Positions 1 through 11,394 of a stretch of DNA of 64,000 nucleotides are shown piece by piece; position 1 is the first letter of the stretch, and each line of letters starts with the position of its first letter. The translations under genes were made by a program, and so were the position numbers. The notes under the pieces were generated by a model, which was not told where the DNA came from, ran no database searches, and saw only the letters and a program-made list of their open reading frames with translations. The stretch spans positions 32,976,001 through 33,040,000 of the forward strand of contig JAZBRS010000049.1 of NCBI GenBank assembly GCA_037176725.1, in the 5' to 3' direction. The stretch comes from Posidonia oceanica. Its lineage: Eukaryota; Streptophyta; Magnoliopsida; Alismatales; Posidoniaceae.

Positions 1-440
1 AATGCCACCGTCGAGCCCGTGCATCACGTCGCACCCGCTCGGCAAGGACTCCATCCAGGGCAAAGATGACCTCGTCGAGCAGAGTGTGATTACACGCCTC
101 TGTCTGAACCACTGAGCATCATCTTCTCTCAAGTTGAGTCGCTCCTGAGACTCCTGGCTGTCCGTCCGTCACCAAACCCCCCTCCGTGGTGGCATGATAC
201 GGATCAGTTCTACAGTTTCCTTCGGGCCACCAGGCACTCGACGGACAACTGCCTCACTCTCCGGGATGCTGTTCAGCGCCTGATCGATCGCTGGATCATC
301 AGCGTTGATGAGCAGGTGCCAGCACTTGCACATACACCTGCACTTGCACTCGCACACCCTAGTGTAGCCGACCCTTCCTCTTCCGAGCCTGCAGGCTTCG
401 CAGTTGTCGGAACCTCAGGGGTCTACACCAGGCTTTTCTG
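1..440 (+). pseudogene. gag fragment, zinc-knuckle region
   Basis: The translation near 205-310 contains HSTDNCLTLRDAVQRLID, which lines up with HSTDNCYSLRNAIQDLIE at 21214-21260 in the gag of A1. In A1 this forms a C-X2-H-X4-H-X4-C knuckle. Here the first Cys and first His have been lost (the segment reads FYSFLRATRHSTDNC), so the knuckle could not bind zinc. Stops follow near 440. The piece is too short and decayed to be functional. Confidence 0.6.
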
Positions 441-2802
441 AGTCCAGCTCTACCTCGGTGGATCCTTCTGATCCCATCGGCGTAATCCCCTTTTCCTGCC
501 TTTCCTGTCTCGTTCGAGGGACGCTCGGAGATGCAACGGCAGCGTCGACAGCAAGCCCTGTTGCAGTATCGTCTAGGTTAGTTCCTCCTCCAACTTTTGT
601 AGCCCCTGTGCTCCTTGCACTGCTGTCAGCAGCTCCAGTAGCGCCAGTGCTCCCTGCATTGCCAACAGTGGACCTCGCCAATAGCATCAACAGTGTAGGA
701 GTGAACCTAGCGCCTCCCTCCTGAGGTTGCTGACAGGTAAGTCTCCCTTGCCTCTCTTTTGTTTCTTGCATTGTCTTTTCTTTCGTTTTGTTTTGTTTTT
801 GTCTTTTCTCGCCTTGTCTGAAAATCATAAAACGCATAAAATCAACAAAACCCATTAAAAAACATGCATCCCTTTCTGCTTCTTGCATTCATTCCCTCAT
901 TCGGGCTGATATCCTTAACTATTCGACGATAGGTCCGTCAACTTATCACTCTACACGTTCTTCTGCACATATTTGACACTCTCTGCACATATCATCTTCT
1001 GCACATACATGTCATTTCTTGCATCCTGTAAAAGACAAAAGTATAAAAAAAAAAATCAAGAAAATAAAAAACATAAAGATATTTTCTCGCCTTACTACTG
1101 GTTTTCCCTTTTATATTTTCTTAAACCAAAAACCATAAAAATACAAAACTAATGCAAAAACCCAAAAACATGCTTGTCCCTTTCCCTTCTAAAAAATACA
1201 AAATCCATAAACATTTGAATAATTAGAAACCTGGCTACGGACAAATAAGAAGCGCCTAGAGGGTGTCAAGTAGTGACAATCTCAGGCAGGTCTCACCCGA
1301 GCAACGCCATCTCTTGCATGTGGCTACAGAGTGAGACTGAGCACAGATTAGAGCATCTCGCTGAATTTCAGAACTCTAGAAGCGAGATCCACCTTATCAA
1401 GAGAGTCCACCAAACATGGAGAGGACCAAAGCAGAGTTGAGCATAGCCAGAGGTTGCAAGCACACATTGCAGTAGCCGAAGGTGTACACCGATCAGCCGA
1501 ACTCTTAACGCTTCGTCTGGGACCGCTACCCTAAGAGGGCGAAGACATGCATATCCAAAAGAATAGAGATCATGCGAGAAAAGAAATTTGATAACATGAT
1601 ATGCATGCTGAGCATAAAAGAAAAAATGAAGACAGAAGTTGAAGAAAGAAGGTGCTCATGCGAGGAGTGACTCGGACGAGCATCGAAGCCACCTTAGCTT
1701 TCAACTCCAAGTGCCACACTGGCAACTGCACGTGACACATCATCAGGAAGACCTGGCCCCATCTTCCGAGCGCAGCAGCACGCTCCAATACCCTCTGCAA
1801 ACAACAGTCACCCCTTGGTAGGCTAGATGCAACCCCAGTCACTCAAGAGGGGAAAAGAAATATCATTCTGTGAGCGTCAAAAGCGGTAGTCGGTCCCCGA
1901 GGATTTGAGATGGAGGCTGTGAAGCTACATCCAACACTTCAACTACCCACCTATAGCCAAAGGCTATTCTTTACAAAGTCAAGGCCTCATCCCGAGCCAA
2001 GAGTGAGAAAGAGAGCCACCGACCACAACTCGGCATGTCGTTGCTCGAGGATCGAGTCTCCTGAGTCAGAAAGTGCAGAAGCACCCTCTTGGTAGCTGCT
2101 TTTAAGTCTGAAACCACCAAAACATGCATGCTATAATTACTCATCTTCCCTTCTCCCAGTTTTCGAAAATCGGAGCCAAGGACGAGCACTTTTTGCCTGA
2201 CCTCGCTCAGAGGCTCCGCGCTTTTCAAATTTTGCCACCCACCATGTTGGGTAGGTCCGTGATGACCGGCATGTCCCTTGTTTGTCACTCTATAACGTTG
2301 CATCGCATGCCCGCGCTGAGACCATTGCACACCCACCACGGGGGGTTTCTTGTTTTCTCTGTATCATTTTGCATTTCTCATTCCTTGCAGTCGGGCTGTC
2401 ACCTCTAACTGCTCGACGATAGGTCCGTTAACCTATCATCCATTCACCCATTCATCCATCCATTGCATTTTGGTGCCAGGGGCGCTTCGGCTGTCCCCTG
2501 GTATCATCCTGATACTAGGGACAACTTTTGCTACCCTGTGGTATCGTCCCCCTCATTTCATCGGGTTGGCAGCCCTAAACTGCTCGGTGATAGGTCCGTC
2601 AACTTATCACCTTGCATTCATTATCCCATCGCATCCCCCATCGGCAATGTACCTCGCATGGTGAGCCCCTACATCCATTCCACCGCATTCGGGCTGCTAC
2701 CCCTAACTACTCGACTGACGAACTCATTAGTTTTGTCTCCACCTTGCATTTCGATGCCATGGGCGCTTCGACTGTCCCCTGGTATCGTTCACTGATACCA
2801 GG
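441..2802. other. Non-coding tail of the family-A remnant
   Basis: I see no credible gene here. The stretch has a good splice-donor-like site at 738 (GACAG/GTAAGT), A-rich DNA at 1025-1215, and scattered dyads of the GATAGG...TATC and TGGTATC...GATACCA types from about 920 onward. These tie it to the 3' region of A1. Short open frames in this interval have no recognisable domain. Confidence 0.5.
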
Positions 2803-3122
2803 TGTGGATATGGGGTTTTGGAGAGGAGGGAGGAGGGAGGGATCTTCGGGGAGGAGAAGTGGGAGGTGTCGCTTCTCCGTCTCTCCCTTTCTTTTGTTGC
2901 TGCTCGCTCCTTCTTGGGATCCCCTTTTTGTTGTATCCGACTTCTTCACTCCACGTGTGTCGAAGCCAGTGTGATCGCCATGTTCGGTTTGCTTTCGCTG
3001 GCCCTCGAGACGCCTTGGAGAGATGTGATGTGGTTGCGGGTTCAGTTACCTTGGGACAACGCCAGCATTGCCTAAGGGTGCCCGTGCTTGGTGAGCTTCT
3101 TCTTCTTTCTTCTTCCTCGTAT

Positions 3123-3127
3123 GATAA
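3123..3127. repeat. Target-site duplication of the solo LTR
   Basis: GATAA immediately precedes the LTR and GACAA (8861-8865) immediately follows it. The empty site in related copies (9373 and 51178) reads ATGACAAACG, so the left copy has suffered one C-to-T change. Confidence 0.8.
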
Positions 3128-5061
3128 TGTTGACACCCCATTTTGACAGGCTTGAATCAGTTGGAGTTCTCTGGTGACTTCTGGATCCAAACTTAGGACA
3201 AACCACTCCATTCCTTTTCATCTTACCCTTCAAAACAAGCCCAAACTTGACCTAAGCTTACACCCCTTTTCTAACCCAAAACTTATCCAAAAATCATAGG
3301 AAAACCCACCATTCCCAACTTAACAAACCTACCCAAACCCTTAGAAATTCTCAACCCAAAACCATTCCCAAAAACCCTAGAAAGCCTAAGTAAAACTACC
3401 CTTTTTCTACACCTCAAAACCCTTCCAAAACTTTCTCAAAACTGAACCAAAACCCTAGCAGTAAAACTAGAGACTCTAGGCTACACACTCCCCAAAATTC
3501 ACTCCTTTCCAAAACCTCTAAACCTTCCTTTTACCAAAATTATCCTTTTCTCTCTCCTAGATTATTCTTTTCTCTCTCCTCTCTCTCTCTCTTGATTATC
3601 CTCCGTCTTTTCACCCCCTTCTCTCCCTTTTTCTTGCCTGCCTGTGGGCCGCCCTTGTGCTCCTATCTGTTCTCAATCTCATTCCTATTTTTATCTTATT
3701 TTTACCATTTTCTTTGATTTTCAAAAAATTATTTTCTATCAGCTCCTCTCTTTCCTATTTATTCCTCCATTTCCCCCTTTTCCTCTTCTTTCTAATTTCC
3801 TCTTCTTTTCTCTTACTAAATCCCTAAAAATCCTTAAAAACCCTCTAAAACTCTAAAACAGAAGGAAAGCAAGCTAAAACCCTAAAATAAATAATTAAAA
3901 ACATTAAGCAAACAATTATAAACCTAAACCTAACTAAATCTAGCCAAAATGGAAAATCCAGAATGCAACTTAAAAAATGCAAAACAAACCAAAACGAAAT
4001 GCTGTAAAATCAAGAAAAAAAAACTGAAATGTAACCAAAACAAACAAAAGTAAAAACCTGACTGAAAAACAATAAAAAACAATTCCCAAAAAGAAAAGAA
4101 AAAAATTAAAAATGCTAAGGCAAATGATTAAGGAAAAGAGAAACCTAACTTAACAAATATGAAAAGAACAATTCAAAGACTTAATTAAAAAATGAAAACA
4201 AACAATCAAAATTTAAGGACACTTAACTGAAAACTTAACAAGAAAACCTTAATTAAAAATTATTAATTAAAAAACTCAACGAACAAAAATAAAAAACAAA
4301 TAAAAAAAGACTTAAGGAAAAAAGACTAAAATCAAAAATCAAAAATCCACTCTAATTAATTTAAAAACAAACTTTAAAAATCCAAACTAACACCCCAAGT
4401 ACTTAACAAGGAAAACATAATTAAAAAACAACTTAAAAAACTTAACAAACATTTAATTAAAATCAAAAAACAAATCAAAAGCAAAGAAAACCCTAAAAAC
4501 CCTAACCAAAACTAAATCTCTCTAAACCCAATTAATTAATCAAAAACAATCATTAGAGAACTTAATCAGAATCCCAACTTAAAACACAATCACTCTAAAA
4601 ACCTTTCCTATTTTTATTTTATTTTATTTTTATCTAATTTATTTCTCTCCTTTCTCTTCCTCCTTTCTTTCTTCCTTTCTATTTTTCTTTCTTTCTTTTC
4701 TTTCTTCTTTCTTGGGCCCAGTCCGGCCCGTCTCCCCTCCTTCCTTCTTTTCTTTCTTTCTTTTTTCTTTTCCTCGCGCACAGCCCGGCCCACGCCCGCA
4801 CTCAGCCCCTTCTCCCTCCTTCTTCCTCTTCTTCTTCTTCTTCCTCCTCCTCTCTCCCGCCAGCTCTCTCCCTCCTCTTCTTTGAATTCAAACCTTCCCT
4901 CTCCATCACCTCAGCCCCAGTTTGCCGCCCGTCCTCTCTCCTGTCTCAGCGGATCTCCGGGGCATTTAATGCCGTCACCTCCGGTCGTCCTTCTCCCTAC
5001 CAGCAGCAGCTCCCGCCGGTGGAGAATTTGAATCCACCGTGCCTTCCGTCTCCTCCAGTTG

Positions 5062-5068
5062 CATAAAA
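5062..5068 (+). promoter_or_regulatory. Candidate LTR promoter, TATA-like
   Basis: GCATAAAACC lies just before a C/T-rich segment and is retained at the same place in the other family-A LTRs: TACATAAAAC at 35231-35240, and GATAAAACC on the minus strand at 14811-14820 in the inverted part of A1's 5' LTR. Conservation in three copies suggests this is where element transcription starts, giving a U3 of about 1.9 kb. No transcript evidence is available. Confidence 0.35.
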
Positions 5069-6339
5069 CCAGCACTTCGCCTCCTCCTCATCGCTTTTTG
5101 TTGTCCAGAGAGAGCGAGAGAACCCAGAGAGTTCTCAGCATCCAATCTTCTCCTTCTTCCTCTGAAAACACTCAGCTTTTCCTCCTCCTTCATCCCACTG
5201 AAACCAGAGCTTCCATCTCCACCCGAACCACCCAGCATTCCTCCCCCAATTTCACCCAGACAACCACCATCTCAGTGCCCCGTTCCACACCCAATTTCAC
5301 CCAGCATTTCACCCTCCATCCATCTGAACCCACACACAGTAACCCAACCACCTTCCTCAAAAATTCCCTACTCCATAGCCTATCAAATCCTTCCAAACTC
5401 CAGTGTCCTACTCCCCGAACCACTAGCTTCTCAGACCACCTGAACTCCAGCCTTCTCCCCCCTCACAGCCCGATTGCTCCACCACAAACACCTGCGACTT
5501 CCTCTACCAGAAAATCGACCCAGCTGCCAACTTCCAACCCGGTCCACCACGATCCAATTCAGCCACCCATACACCTTCACCAGATCCCCAGAAGCTCGCC
5601 TGAGCCTTCCAACTGATCCAGAGGGTAGTACATCATCACCCCCGCTTCCGGCCATCTTCTGTGAACCCACAGAAGTGAACTTCCGCTCCGGTCTGCAGAA
5701 GCTGCCTCCGAGCATCCAGGAAGCTCCGAAGCACTCCACTGATCAGTTCCCAGTGCTCCCGGGCCGACGACGACGTCTGCAACCTCTAGCTGACCTCCGC
5801 CGGTGACCACTGAAGCACCGGACGTCGGGGGGGCACCTCGGACTGCGAAACAGGTACTCTTCTATACCTTTAGTTTAGGTTTTCTCTGCTCTTGCTTTTC
5901 CACCCCTCAGATAGGGGTTTCCCCTCCTCTCTTGCCGGTCAGCATTGCCGCTGACCCGTCTTCTCCGGCGAGCTCCGAGCTCGCCTCGCTGCTCCGGTCA
6001 GCAGAACTCCCTTCCATCAGTTGTCCCAGCTCCGCACGGACCCCAGGATCACGCCGATGTCGTCAGAACGTCCTCCCGTCGCGCTGATCATCCGGTCGAC
6101 CTCCGGAAGTCCAGCAGCCCTCTGTCGAGCTCTCCGGTCTGCTCCAGGCCGCGTCGCGAGACACCGATGCCCCTCCGATCTCCCCCCAACTCCGGTGAAG
6201 CCCGCCGACGCCTCAGCTCCCCTCCTCCGCCTTTCCCGGCCACTGGTAGCAGTTGCTACAGTGGCTGCTCGTCTGCGGAATTACTGTAGCTTTATTTTTT
6301 CCTTACCATGCTTTTTTGTTATAAAATTGCATATTTGTC

Positions 6340-7180
6340 TTGCTTTCTCGCTTATTTGCATTTTGGTCCTGCTCCTGTTTATCATTCATTTAATTTCGTA
6401 TGTAAATCTTATGAAATTGCATGAAAAACTTAAAAAATCAATTAATTGCATGTTAGTCCTTCTACAGTGCTTCTCTTCAGTGTTTTGTTTAAATTTTGGC
6501 CCTCTAGCTTTCTATTATTGCATGTTAGTCCTTCACTAGTTAATCTAATTTAATGCTTTAATTTTACCTTGATAAATTACATTTTTAGTCCCTGTTGCTT
6601 TTCTTATTTGCAATTTAGTCCTCTGATCTGTTAACTTAGGTTTTATTTTTCAATTTATCTTACTGCATTGCATCATTTCCCTCATGTTTCCTGATTTTTG
6701 CATATAGGTCCTTCATCAATGCACAACATACATTTAAATGCATATTTTGCTTATAAAATTGCATTTTTAACCCTGCATGATTTGAAAATTGCATATAGGT
6801 CCTCTGCCTGCTTATAAAAATCATTTAAATGCATATTTTGCTTATAAAATTGCATTTTAGACCCTGCATATTTGAAAAATTGCATATAGGTCCCCTGTTT
6901 GCATTCCCAGACCACTCAGACCCCTGTTTTGCTGGAAAAATTGCATTTTTGACCCTATTGATTTCAAAATTGCATGCCAATTTATCATATGATTTCAAAA
7001 CTTATCTTGATGCATGTTTATCTTGAAAAATTGCATTTTGAACCCTGTACTTTGCAAAATTGCATTCAGACCCTCCAGTTTTCAAAAACTCTGCATAAAA
7101 GCCCAAAACTTTTCAAAATCTTTGCATTTAGACCCCCACTTTTTCAAAAATTGCATATAAGGTCCCAGTTTTCTGAAAAA
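6340..7180 (+). repeat. GCAT/GGTCC irregular repeat field in the family-A LTR
   Basis: About twenty degenerate units built on TTGCATTTTAGACCC and TTGCATATAGGTCC, spaced 30-60 bp, with TTATAAAATTGC connectors. The same field occurs at 36500-37350 in the 3' LTR and inverted at 12700-13560. It is not a strict tandem array and codes for nothing recognisable. Confidence 0.75.
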
Positions 7181-7480
7181 TCATCCCTAAATCTTTTCTT
7201 GCATTCTGCATGCATTGCATTCATGGATTCTTGCATATTGGCATTCCTTGCACACACTTAAGCATCATTAGCTCCCATTTACATGGGAGGACCTGTTGTG
7301 CACACCACTAGGACCTCCTGTATACCTAGATCCATTCTTCTCCCCTGTTCTGGCCCCTCTGCCTTGAAGCTGGGATATTTTAGATCCGGCCGTTAGATCT
7401 TCTCAACCAAGCTACCTGGACGACTCCAGCGGAACACTCTTCAACATGGACCAAGCAGATTTCAGATCAGGCTTCAGATT

Positions 7481-7490
7481 CCAAGGTAAG
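7481..7490 (+). promoter_or_regulatory. Strong splice-donor-like site in the LTR
   Basis: CCAAG/GTAAGT in the solo LTR, kept in the 3' LTR (37671-37680). In the inverted 5' LTR of A1 the matching site (12371-12380, minus strand) reads AAG/ATAAGT, so its GT is lost. It could be the donor of a leader intron in the element transcript. The acceptor is not identified. Confidence 0.3.
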
Positions 7491-7929
7491 TCCCCCTGAA
7501 CCCTTGCACAGCATTCATTTGCACACCATTTGCATTCCTTGCATTGTTTTTGCTTTCTGGTTTCTCGAACATGTAGAATAGGACTTCCTCTTCTTATCTA
7601 TCAACTCCGCTTCCTCTTTTCGCGTACTCTCAGTATTTTGTGTTGCGTTTTCCCTAGATTCACCACTAATTGCGACTTTCTTCCCCCTATTCCACGATCC
7701 GATCGCATCGCGAGCTTCTGACAGCGTGCGAGACACATCGTGGGACATTTTGGTGAGAAACAGTCACAAAACAGTGGTAATCCTTCCACTTGTTTCCCTT
7801 CCCCTTTGTAGGTCTTCACACCTACTTTGCGTGGTCTTTAAATGGCGCTCGTTCTCAGACTTGCGCTATTTACCTCTCCTTTGCTTCTCCTGCTTTTTTT
7901 CTTAGCAATTGCATCTACATGGTTTTATC

Positions 7930-8410
7930 GATGCATTATTTCGCCTGCTTTGGCATCGTTTTGCGTGCTTGCTTTGCTTTTGACATCGTTTTGCGTGCCT
8001 GCTTTGCTTTTGGCACCGTTTCGCGTGCTCGCTCTGTTTTCGGCACGGTTGTGCATGCCCGCTCTGTTTTTGGCACCGTTTTGCGTACCCGCTTTGCTTT
8101 TGGCACCGTTTTGCGTGTCTGCTCTGTTTTCGGCACCGTTTTGCGTGCCCGCTCTGTCTTTTGCGCCGTTTTACGCGCCACTCTATTTTTGGCACCATTT
8201 TGCGTGCCCGCTTTGTTTTTGGCACCGTTTTGCGTGTCCGCTTGTTTTCTGGCACCGTTTTGCGTGCCCGCACTGTTTCTCGCACCATTTCGCGTGCCGC
8301 TTTGTTTTCTCACACCGTTTTGCGTGCTGCTTTTTTTTTCTCGCACCGTTTCACTTGTCGCCTCATTTTCTTGCACCGTTTCGCGTGCCGTTCTCGTTTC
8401 TCGCGTTGTT
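7930..8410 (+). repeat. 36-bp tandem array in the family-A LTR
   Basis: About thirteen units of a 36-bp repeat centred on GGCACCGTTTTGCGTGCCCG. Because 36 is a multiple of three, it reads as 12-residue repeats in every frame and creates long spurious open frames on both strands. The 5' and 3' LTRs of A1 carry shorter versions (about 16860-17150 and 38130-38370), so unit number varies between copies. Confidence 0.85.
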
Positions 8411-9854
8411 TCGCGTGTTTTACGCCGTTTTCTCTTGCATGTCGCCTGCATTGCTTGGTTTTCCTGTCGTTTTGCTTTTCCGTCTGCATTTGCATATAGG
8501 GCAATGTTGCTTACTGCCTGGAGTTCTCACGAGCCAGGTTTCGACCGGTTCGGAACACAAACAGCGCTGCTGAGCACTTAGACTGCACGTTTACTTCCCT
8601 GCATTGCATCCCACCACTTAGAGCACACCCATGAGCATTCATTCAGGCATTCATTGGCATTTAGGCATTCAAACCTGCATTTCCCTGCGTATGCGAGCGT
8701 AAGCCTAGAAAGATCGATAATAGACACGGTGGCGACTCTGAATTGTCTTATCTTCTTCTTTTCTTATCTTTTCTCCTTTGTTTTAAGTGTTTTTGAGTTG
8801 AGCCCTCCTCCTCAGACATAGCCGCTAATAGTAAACCTGATTCTGATTGGGATTACTACAGACAAATGTTAGCAAAACAAACAAAAACAATGCAAAGATG
8901 GATCAATATGTGTAGTAACTTATCCCGAATAAATAGAAAAGAAGATGGAGAAACATAATGAAATACGTACCCGAGGGGTTTGATCCCCCCGATTGCAACT
9001 AATAAAGATGTATGCTTAGTTACAAAAATATATGAACTCAAAAAATGCTTGATTATGCTATGGAATTAAACATGTGATATGAGAAAAGAAAAGAAAACAG
9101 TAAAATAGAGTCCCCTTTGTGGATATGGGGTTTTGGAGAGGAGAAGAGGCTTGTTCTTTTTTGGCTCTATCTGCTCTTTCTCGGGGTCCCCTTTTGTATT
9201 CAACTCTGTCACTCCACGTGTGATGGAATTGGTGTGATCGCCACTCTCGATTTGCTTTCACCGGCCTTTGAGACGACTTGGGGAGATGTGATGTGGTTGC
9301 GGGTTCAGCTACCTTGGGACAACGCCAGCGTTGCCCAAGGGTGCTCGTGCTTCGTGAGCTTCTTCTTCTTTCTTCTTCCTCATATGACAAACGTTAGCAA
9401 AACAAAAGAAACAAAACAATGCAAGATGGATTAATATGTGTAGTAACTTTTCCAAATTAAATAGAAAAGAAAATAGAGAGACATAATGAAATACGTACCT
9501 GAGGGGTTTGATCCCCCCCGGTTGCAACTAATAAAGATGTATGCTTAGCTACAACAATATATGAACTCAAAAAGAAAATGCTTGATTATGCTATGCAATT
9601 AAACATGTGATATGAGAAAGGAAAAGAAAACAATAAAATAGAGCCCCCTTTATCTATGCACAGAGTGCAAACTGTATTGACATGATGCCAACAACGACAA
9701 AGGGAAACTCAAGCTTTTCGAAGACTTTCCGCCTTTCAAAAATCTCTCTTCACTCTTTCAATTCTCAAGGACCTCACTTCTCTCAAGTTTTTATCTCAAG
9801 AGAGCATGTGAGTTCCAAAAATCTGGCCTTTCAACCCTGTGGGGATACCTCTAC

Positions 9855-9861
9855 TTTTATA
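9855..9861 (-). promoter_or_regulatory. TATA box of the family-B LTR
   Basis: Minus strand reads CTTCTATAAAAGTAG, a canonical plant TATA box. The B2 LTR has the same sequence at 51677-51683. It lies about 590 bp from the LTR's 5' end, so it sets the orientation and gives U3 about 600 bp and R-U5 about 720 bp. Confidence 0.7.
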
Positions 9862-9925
9862 GAAGCAGGGGAGGAACAAAAAAGGACACAAATGCCAAGT
9901 CAGCAGAATTTCCTGTTTCAGAAGT

Positions 9926-9982
9926 ATTATACGCTGGAAAATCAGCGTATAACGTTATAAGCAAGAGTCCTAACGTATAACG
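9926..9982. promoter_or_regulatory. Dyad cluster 1 in the family-B U3
   Basis: Contains ATACGCTG-GAAAAT-CAGCGTAT (an 8-bp perfect stem, 9929-9950) followed by AACGTTATAA and AACGTATAACG. It lies 65-125 bp upstream of the minus-strand TATA box. The same family of dyads precedes the PMD genes. Confidence 0.6.
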
Positions 9983-10149
9983 ACCTCCGAGGCATAACTG
10001 CTAGGATCAGAGAAGATTCCCCAATTAAGGAGTCATTAAGTGTGATTAAACTCAGCTTTGTTGGCTTTGACCGTCAACAGGTTCCAAAGAAGGCAAAAAA
10101 CGATTTTTGGATTTGGCCAAATAAGGAGACTTTGGGCTGACTAGGTTGC

Positions 10150-10240
10150 CACGTTGGAGGCTGGAAAACCAGCCACCAATGTTAGCCGCTGGAAAACCAG
10201 CGGCCAACGTTGTACGTTGAGAAGCCAGCGTACAACACCC
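10150..10240. promoter_or_regulatory. Dyad cluster 2 in the family-B U3
   Basis: Three consecutive hairpins: CTGGAAAACCAG, then GCCGCTGG-AAAA-CCAGCGGC (10185-10204), then GTACGTTG...CCAGCGTAC, linked by CCAACGTTGT. It is upstream of the LTR TATA box in the sense of transcription. The equivalent B2 cluster is 51972-52064. Confidence 0.6.
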
Positions 10241-10448
10241 TCAGTCAGTTTAATTTTCAAATTTGGTCAGGACATGAAGAACACTCAGGTTGCCGACATT
10301 TGGGGCTTAGATAAGGATAACATTTTGGACTTAAGAGAAAACATTTGGCTCGAGTGAGACATTCTGGATTGGGCAGAGGGCTTCTAAGAGCGACCTAATG
10401 CAAGAGACTATATTAACATGAAGGGAGTGCCAAAACGGGGTATCTACA

Positions 10449-10466
10449 GATTGCCCCTCCTTGAAG
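10449..10466 (-). promoter_or_regulatory. Polypurine tract of B1
   Basis: On the minus strand CTTCAAGGAGGGGCAATC directly precedes the LTR start TGTAGATACC. The position and purine run fit the plus-strand primer of an LTR retrotransposon. A1's tract (AGGGAGGGGCATC before TGTTGACA) has the same form. Confidence 0.7.
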
Positions 10467-10599
10467 ATGGATTCGGTACGAAGCTATCTACAAGGCGAGA
10501 CGATACCCCCGTGTGGCGCTACCTAGAAATCCTAAATGAAATCCAATGCCTACTGCCACCAGACTTGGATGAGACACAAAGAGAGTCGGCTAAAGAAAC
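10467..10599. other. Unique spacer next to the polypurine tract
   Basis: Short non-coding stretch, also present in B2 at 52287-52424. No gene or repeat is visible. Confidence 0.4.
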
Positions 10600-10750
10600 A
10601 CGGCCAAGGGGATTGCCCAAGGGGAACAAATTAACGACATGCCACGGGAATTGCCCGCGAGGGTCAAACTAAAAGACAAGCCACGGGGATTGCCCACGGG
10701 GGCAAACTAAAAGACATGCCACGGGGATTGCCCGTGGGGGTCAAACTAAA
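10600..10750. repeat. 39-bp tandem array
   Basis: Three to four units resembling GATTGCCCGTGGGGGTCAAA plus CTAAAAGACATGCCACGGG. The unit is clearly related to the 44-bp unit at 39506-40578. B2 has about six units at 52425-52690. Confidence 0.75.
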
Positions 10751-11004
10751 ATGATGGATAGCTGATTATTTCGACGACCACTCAATGCAAATGCAATACA
10801 ATGCGAATGCAATAGAATGCGCTATGCATGGATGTGTGCTGACGGGAAAGTGAAAGAGGGGGTCATGATATGCAATGCATGACCCTAGGTAATAAGGTTC
10901 CTTTGTCATCGCTGGCTTGAATTTGTATACCAGGTTGATTCAGGAATTTTTCTCATCACCTAAGGCAGATTGATACATGTGTGAATGCAATTTGTCATTA
11001 TCAG
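10751..11004. other. Spacer rich in AATGC words
   Basis: Non-coding, with repeated AATGC and ATGCAATGC words. It matches B2 at 52691-52914. No gene is visible. Confidence 0.4.
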
Positions 11005-11394
11005 GTGTCCTTTCCTTAAGCGTAGCCTACACTCTCCCAGGGGACCGTCGTCTCATTATACGTGGGTTGGTGAGCGAGAGGTCCATGATGCTCCCAGGCA
11101 AAAGGGAAAATGAACTCTTCTCTACCGGCCACGTTGGCTCTATTTGTCACAATTAGGTGTCCTTTCATTGAATGTTGCCTACATTCTCGACAGAGACCGT
11201 CATCTCGTGACTCGGAATTAATGAACGATGAGTTCATTAATACCGTTGGCTTTATTCGTCAGAATCAAGTGTCCTTTCATTAAATGTTGTCTACATTCTC
11301 GACGGGGACATCATCTTCTGACCTGGGAGTTAGTGAGCGATGGGTTCACTAATACCGTTGGCTTTGCTTTGTTAACCCGATTGTGATCCGGGGT
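11005..11394. repeat. Three tandem units of about 112-156 bp
   Basis: Each unit has AGGTGTCCTTTCATTGAATG, TGCCTACATTCTCGACAG, CGTCATCTCGTGAC and ACCGTTGGCTTTATTCGTCA. Equivalent triplets lie at 52915-53285 and 59315-59695. Short minus-strand open frames here recur only because the repeat recurs. Confidence 0.75.

Larger units (their letters stand above)
1..2802 (+). mobile_element. Remnant of a family-A Tat-lineage Ty3/gypsy element
   Basis: A decayed left-hand piece in which a gag fragment (about 1-440) is followed directly by non-coding DNA that resembles the 3' region of the complete element A1. The shared marks are the GATAGGTCCGTNAACTTATC dyads near 925, 2415 and 2588, and the TGGTATC...GATACCA hairpins near 2500 and 2780, which match A1 around 30940-31140. 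Protease, reverse transcriptase and integrase are absent, so either a large internal deletion occurred or this was a non-autonomous derivative. The right end is cut by the family-B LTR at 2803. Its left part lies outside the window. Confidence 0.6.
3128..8860 (+). mobile_element. Family-A solo LTR (5.7 kb)
   Basis: Runs from TGTTGACACCCC to GGATTACTACA, the same ends as the 3' LTR of A1 (33301-39062), and is flanked by a 5-bp target duplication. No internal region is present, so it is a solo LTR produced by LTR-LTR recombination. Internal layout: pyrimidine-rich U3, an A-rich block (about 3840-4600), a C/T block (4600-4900), a GC-rich segment with a TATA-like site, a GCAT/GGTCC repeat field (6340-7180) and a 36-bp array (7930-8410). 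Relative to A1 it lacks about 220 bp near 8714, including the conserved GGGGGTGCCTAACACCTTCC motif, and about 45 bp near the 3' end. All open frames inside it are repeat translations. Confidence 0.85.
2803..9117 (-). mobile_element. Truncated family-B LTR (B0), split by a solo LTR
   Basis: Starts with TGTGGATATGGGG at 2803, the same terminus as the family-B LTRs at 9118 and 50866. The part 2803-3127 continues at 8861-9117 after the inserted family-A solo LTR, giving about 580 bp homologous to the first part of B1's LTR. It ends at 9117 where B1's LTR begins in the same orientation, so a family-B element landed inside a family-B LTR. Minus orientation is inferred from the TATA box and polypurine tract of the complete copies. 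The rest of B0 would lie beyond the right end of B1, outside the window. Confidence 0.7.
9118..10448 (-). repeat. 3' LTR of B1
   Basis: Read on the minus strand the LTR starts TGTAGATACCCCG and ends CCCCATATCCACA (TG...CA), 1331 bp. It matches B2's LTR at 50866-52268 over its length. U3 (right part) holds two clusters of hairpin motifs (9926-9982 and 10150-10240) and a TATA box at 9855. Left of that is R-U5. Confidence 0.8.

Noticed and set aside
4485..4515. AAACCCTAAAAACCCTAACC resembling the plant telomere repeat
   Set aside because: Only isolated degenerate CCCTAAA words in an A-rich LTR block, also present in the other LTR copies; not a telomere or interstitial telomere array.
5039..6539. 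Pro/Ser-rich frames in the GC-rich part of the family-A LTR (also 34903-35592, 36066-36476, 13674-15232)
   Set aside because: They differ between LTR copies, follow base composition, and lie on both strands. No shared protein is conserved.
7790..8581. A 263-codon hydrophobic frame and its overlapping shadows
   Set aside because: Arises from the 36-bp array in a non-coding LTR region. Unit number varies between copies and frames are open on both strands.
10600..10750. CRISPR-like direct repeats
   Set aside because: Units are contiguous without unique spacers, and the context is a plant retrotransposon.
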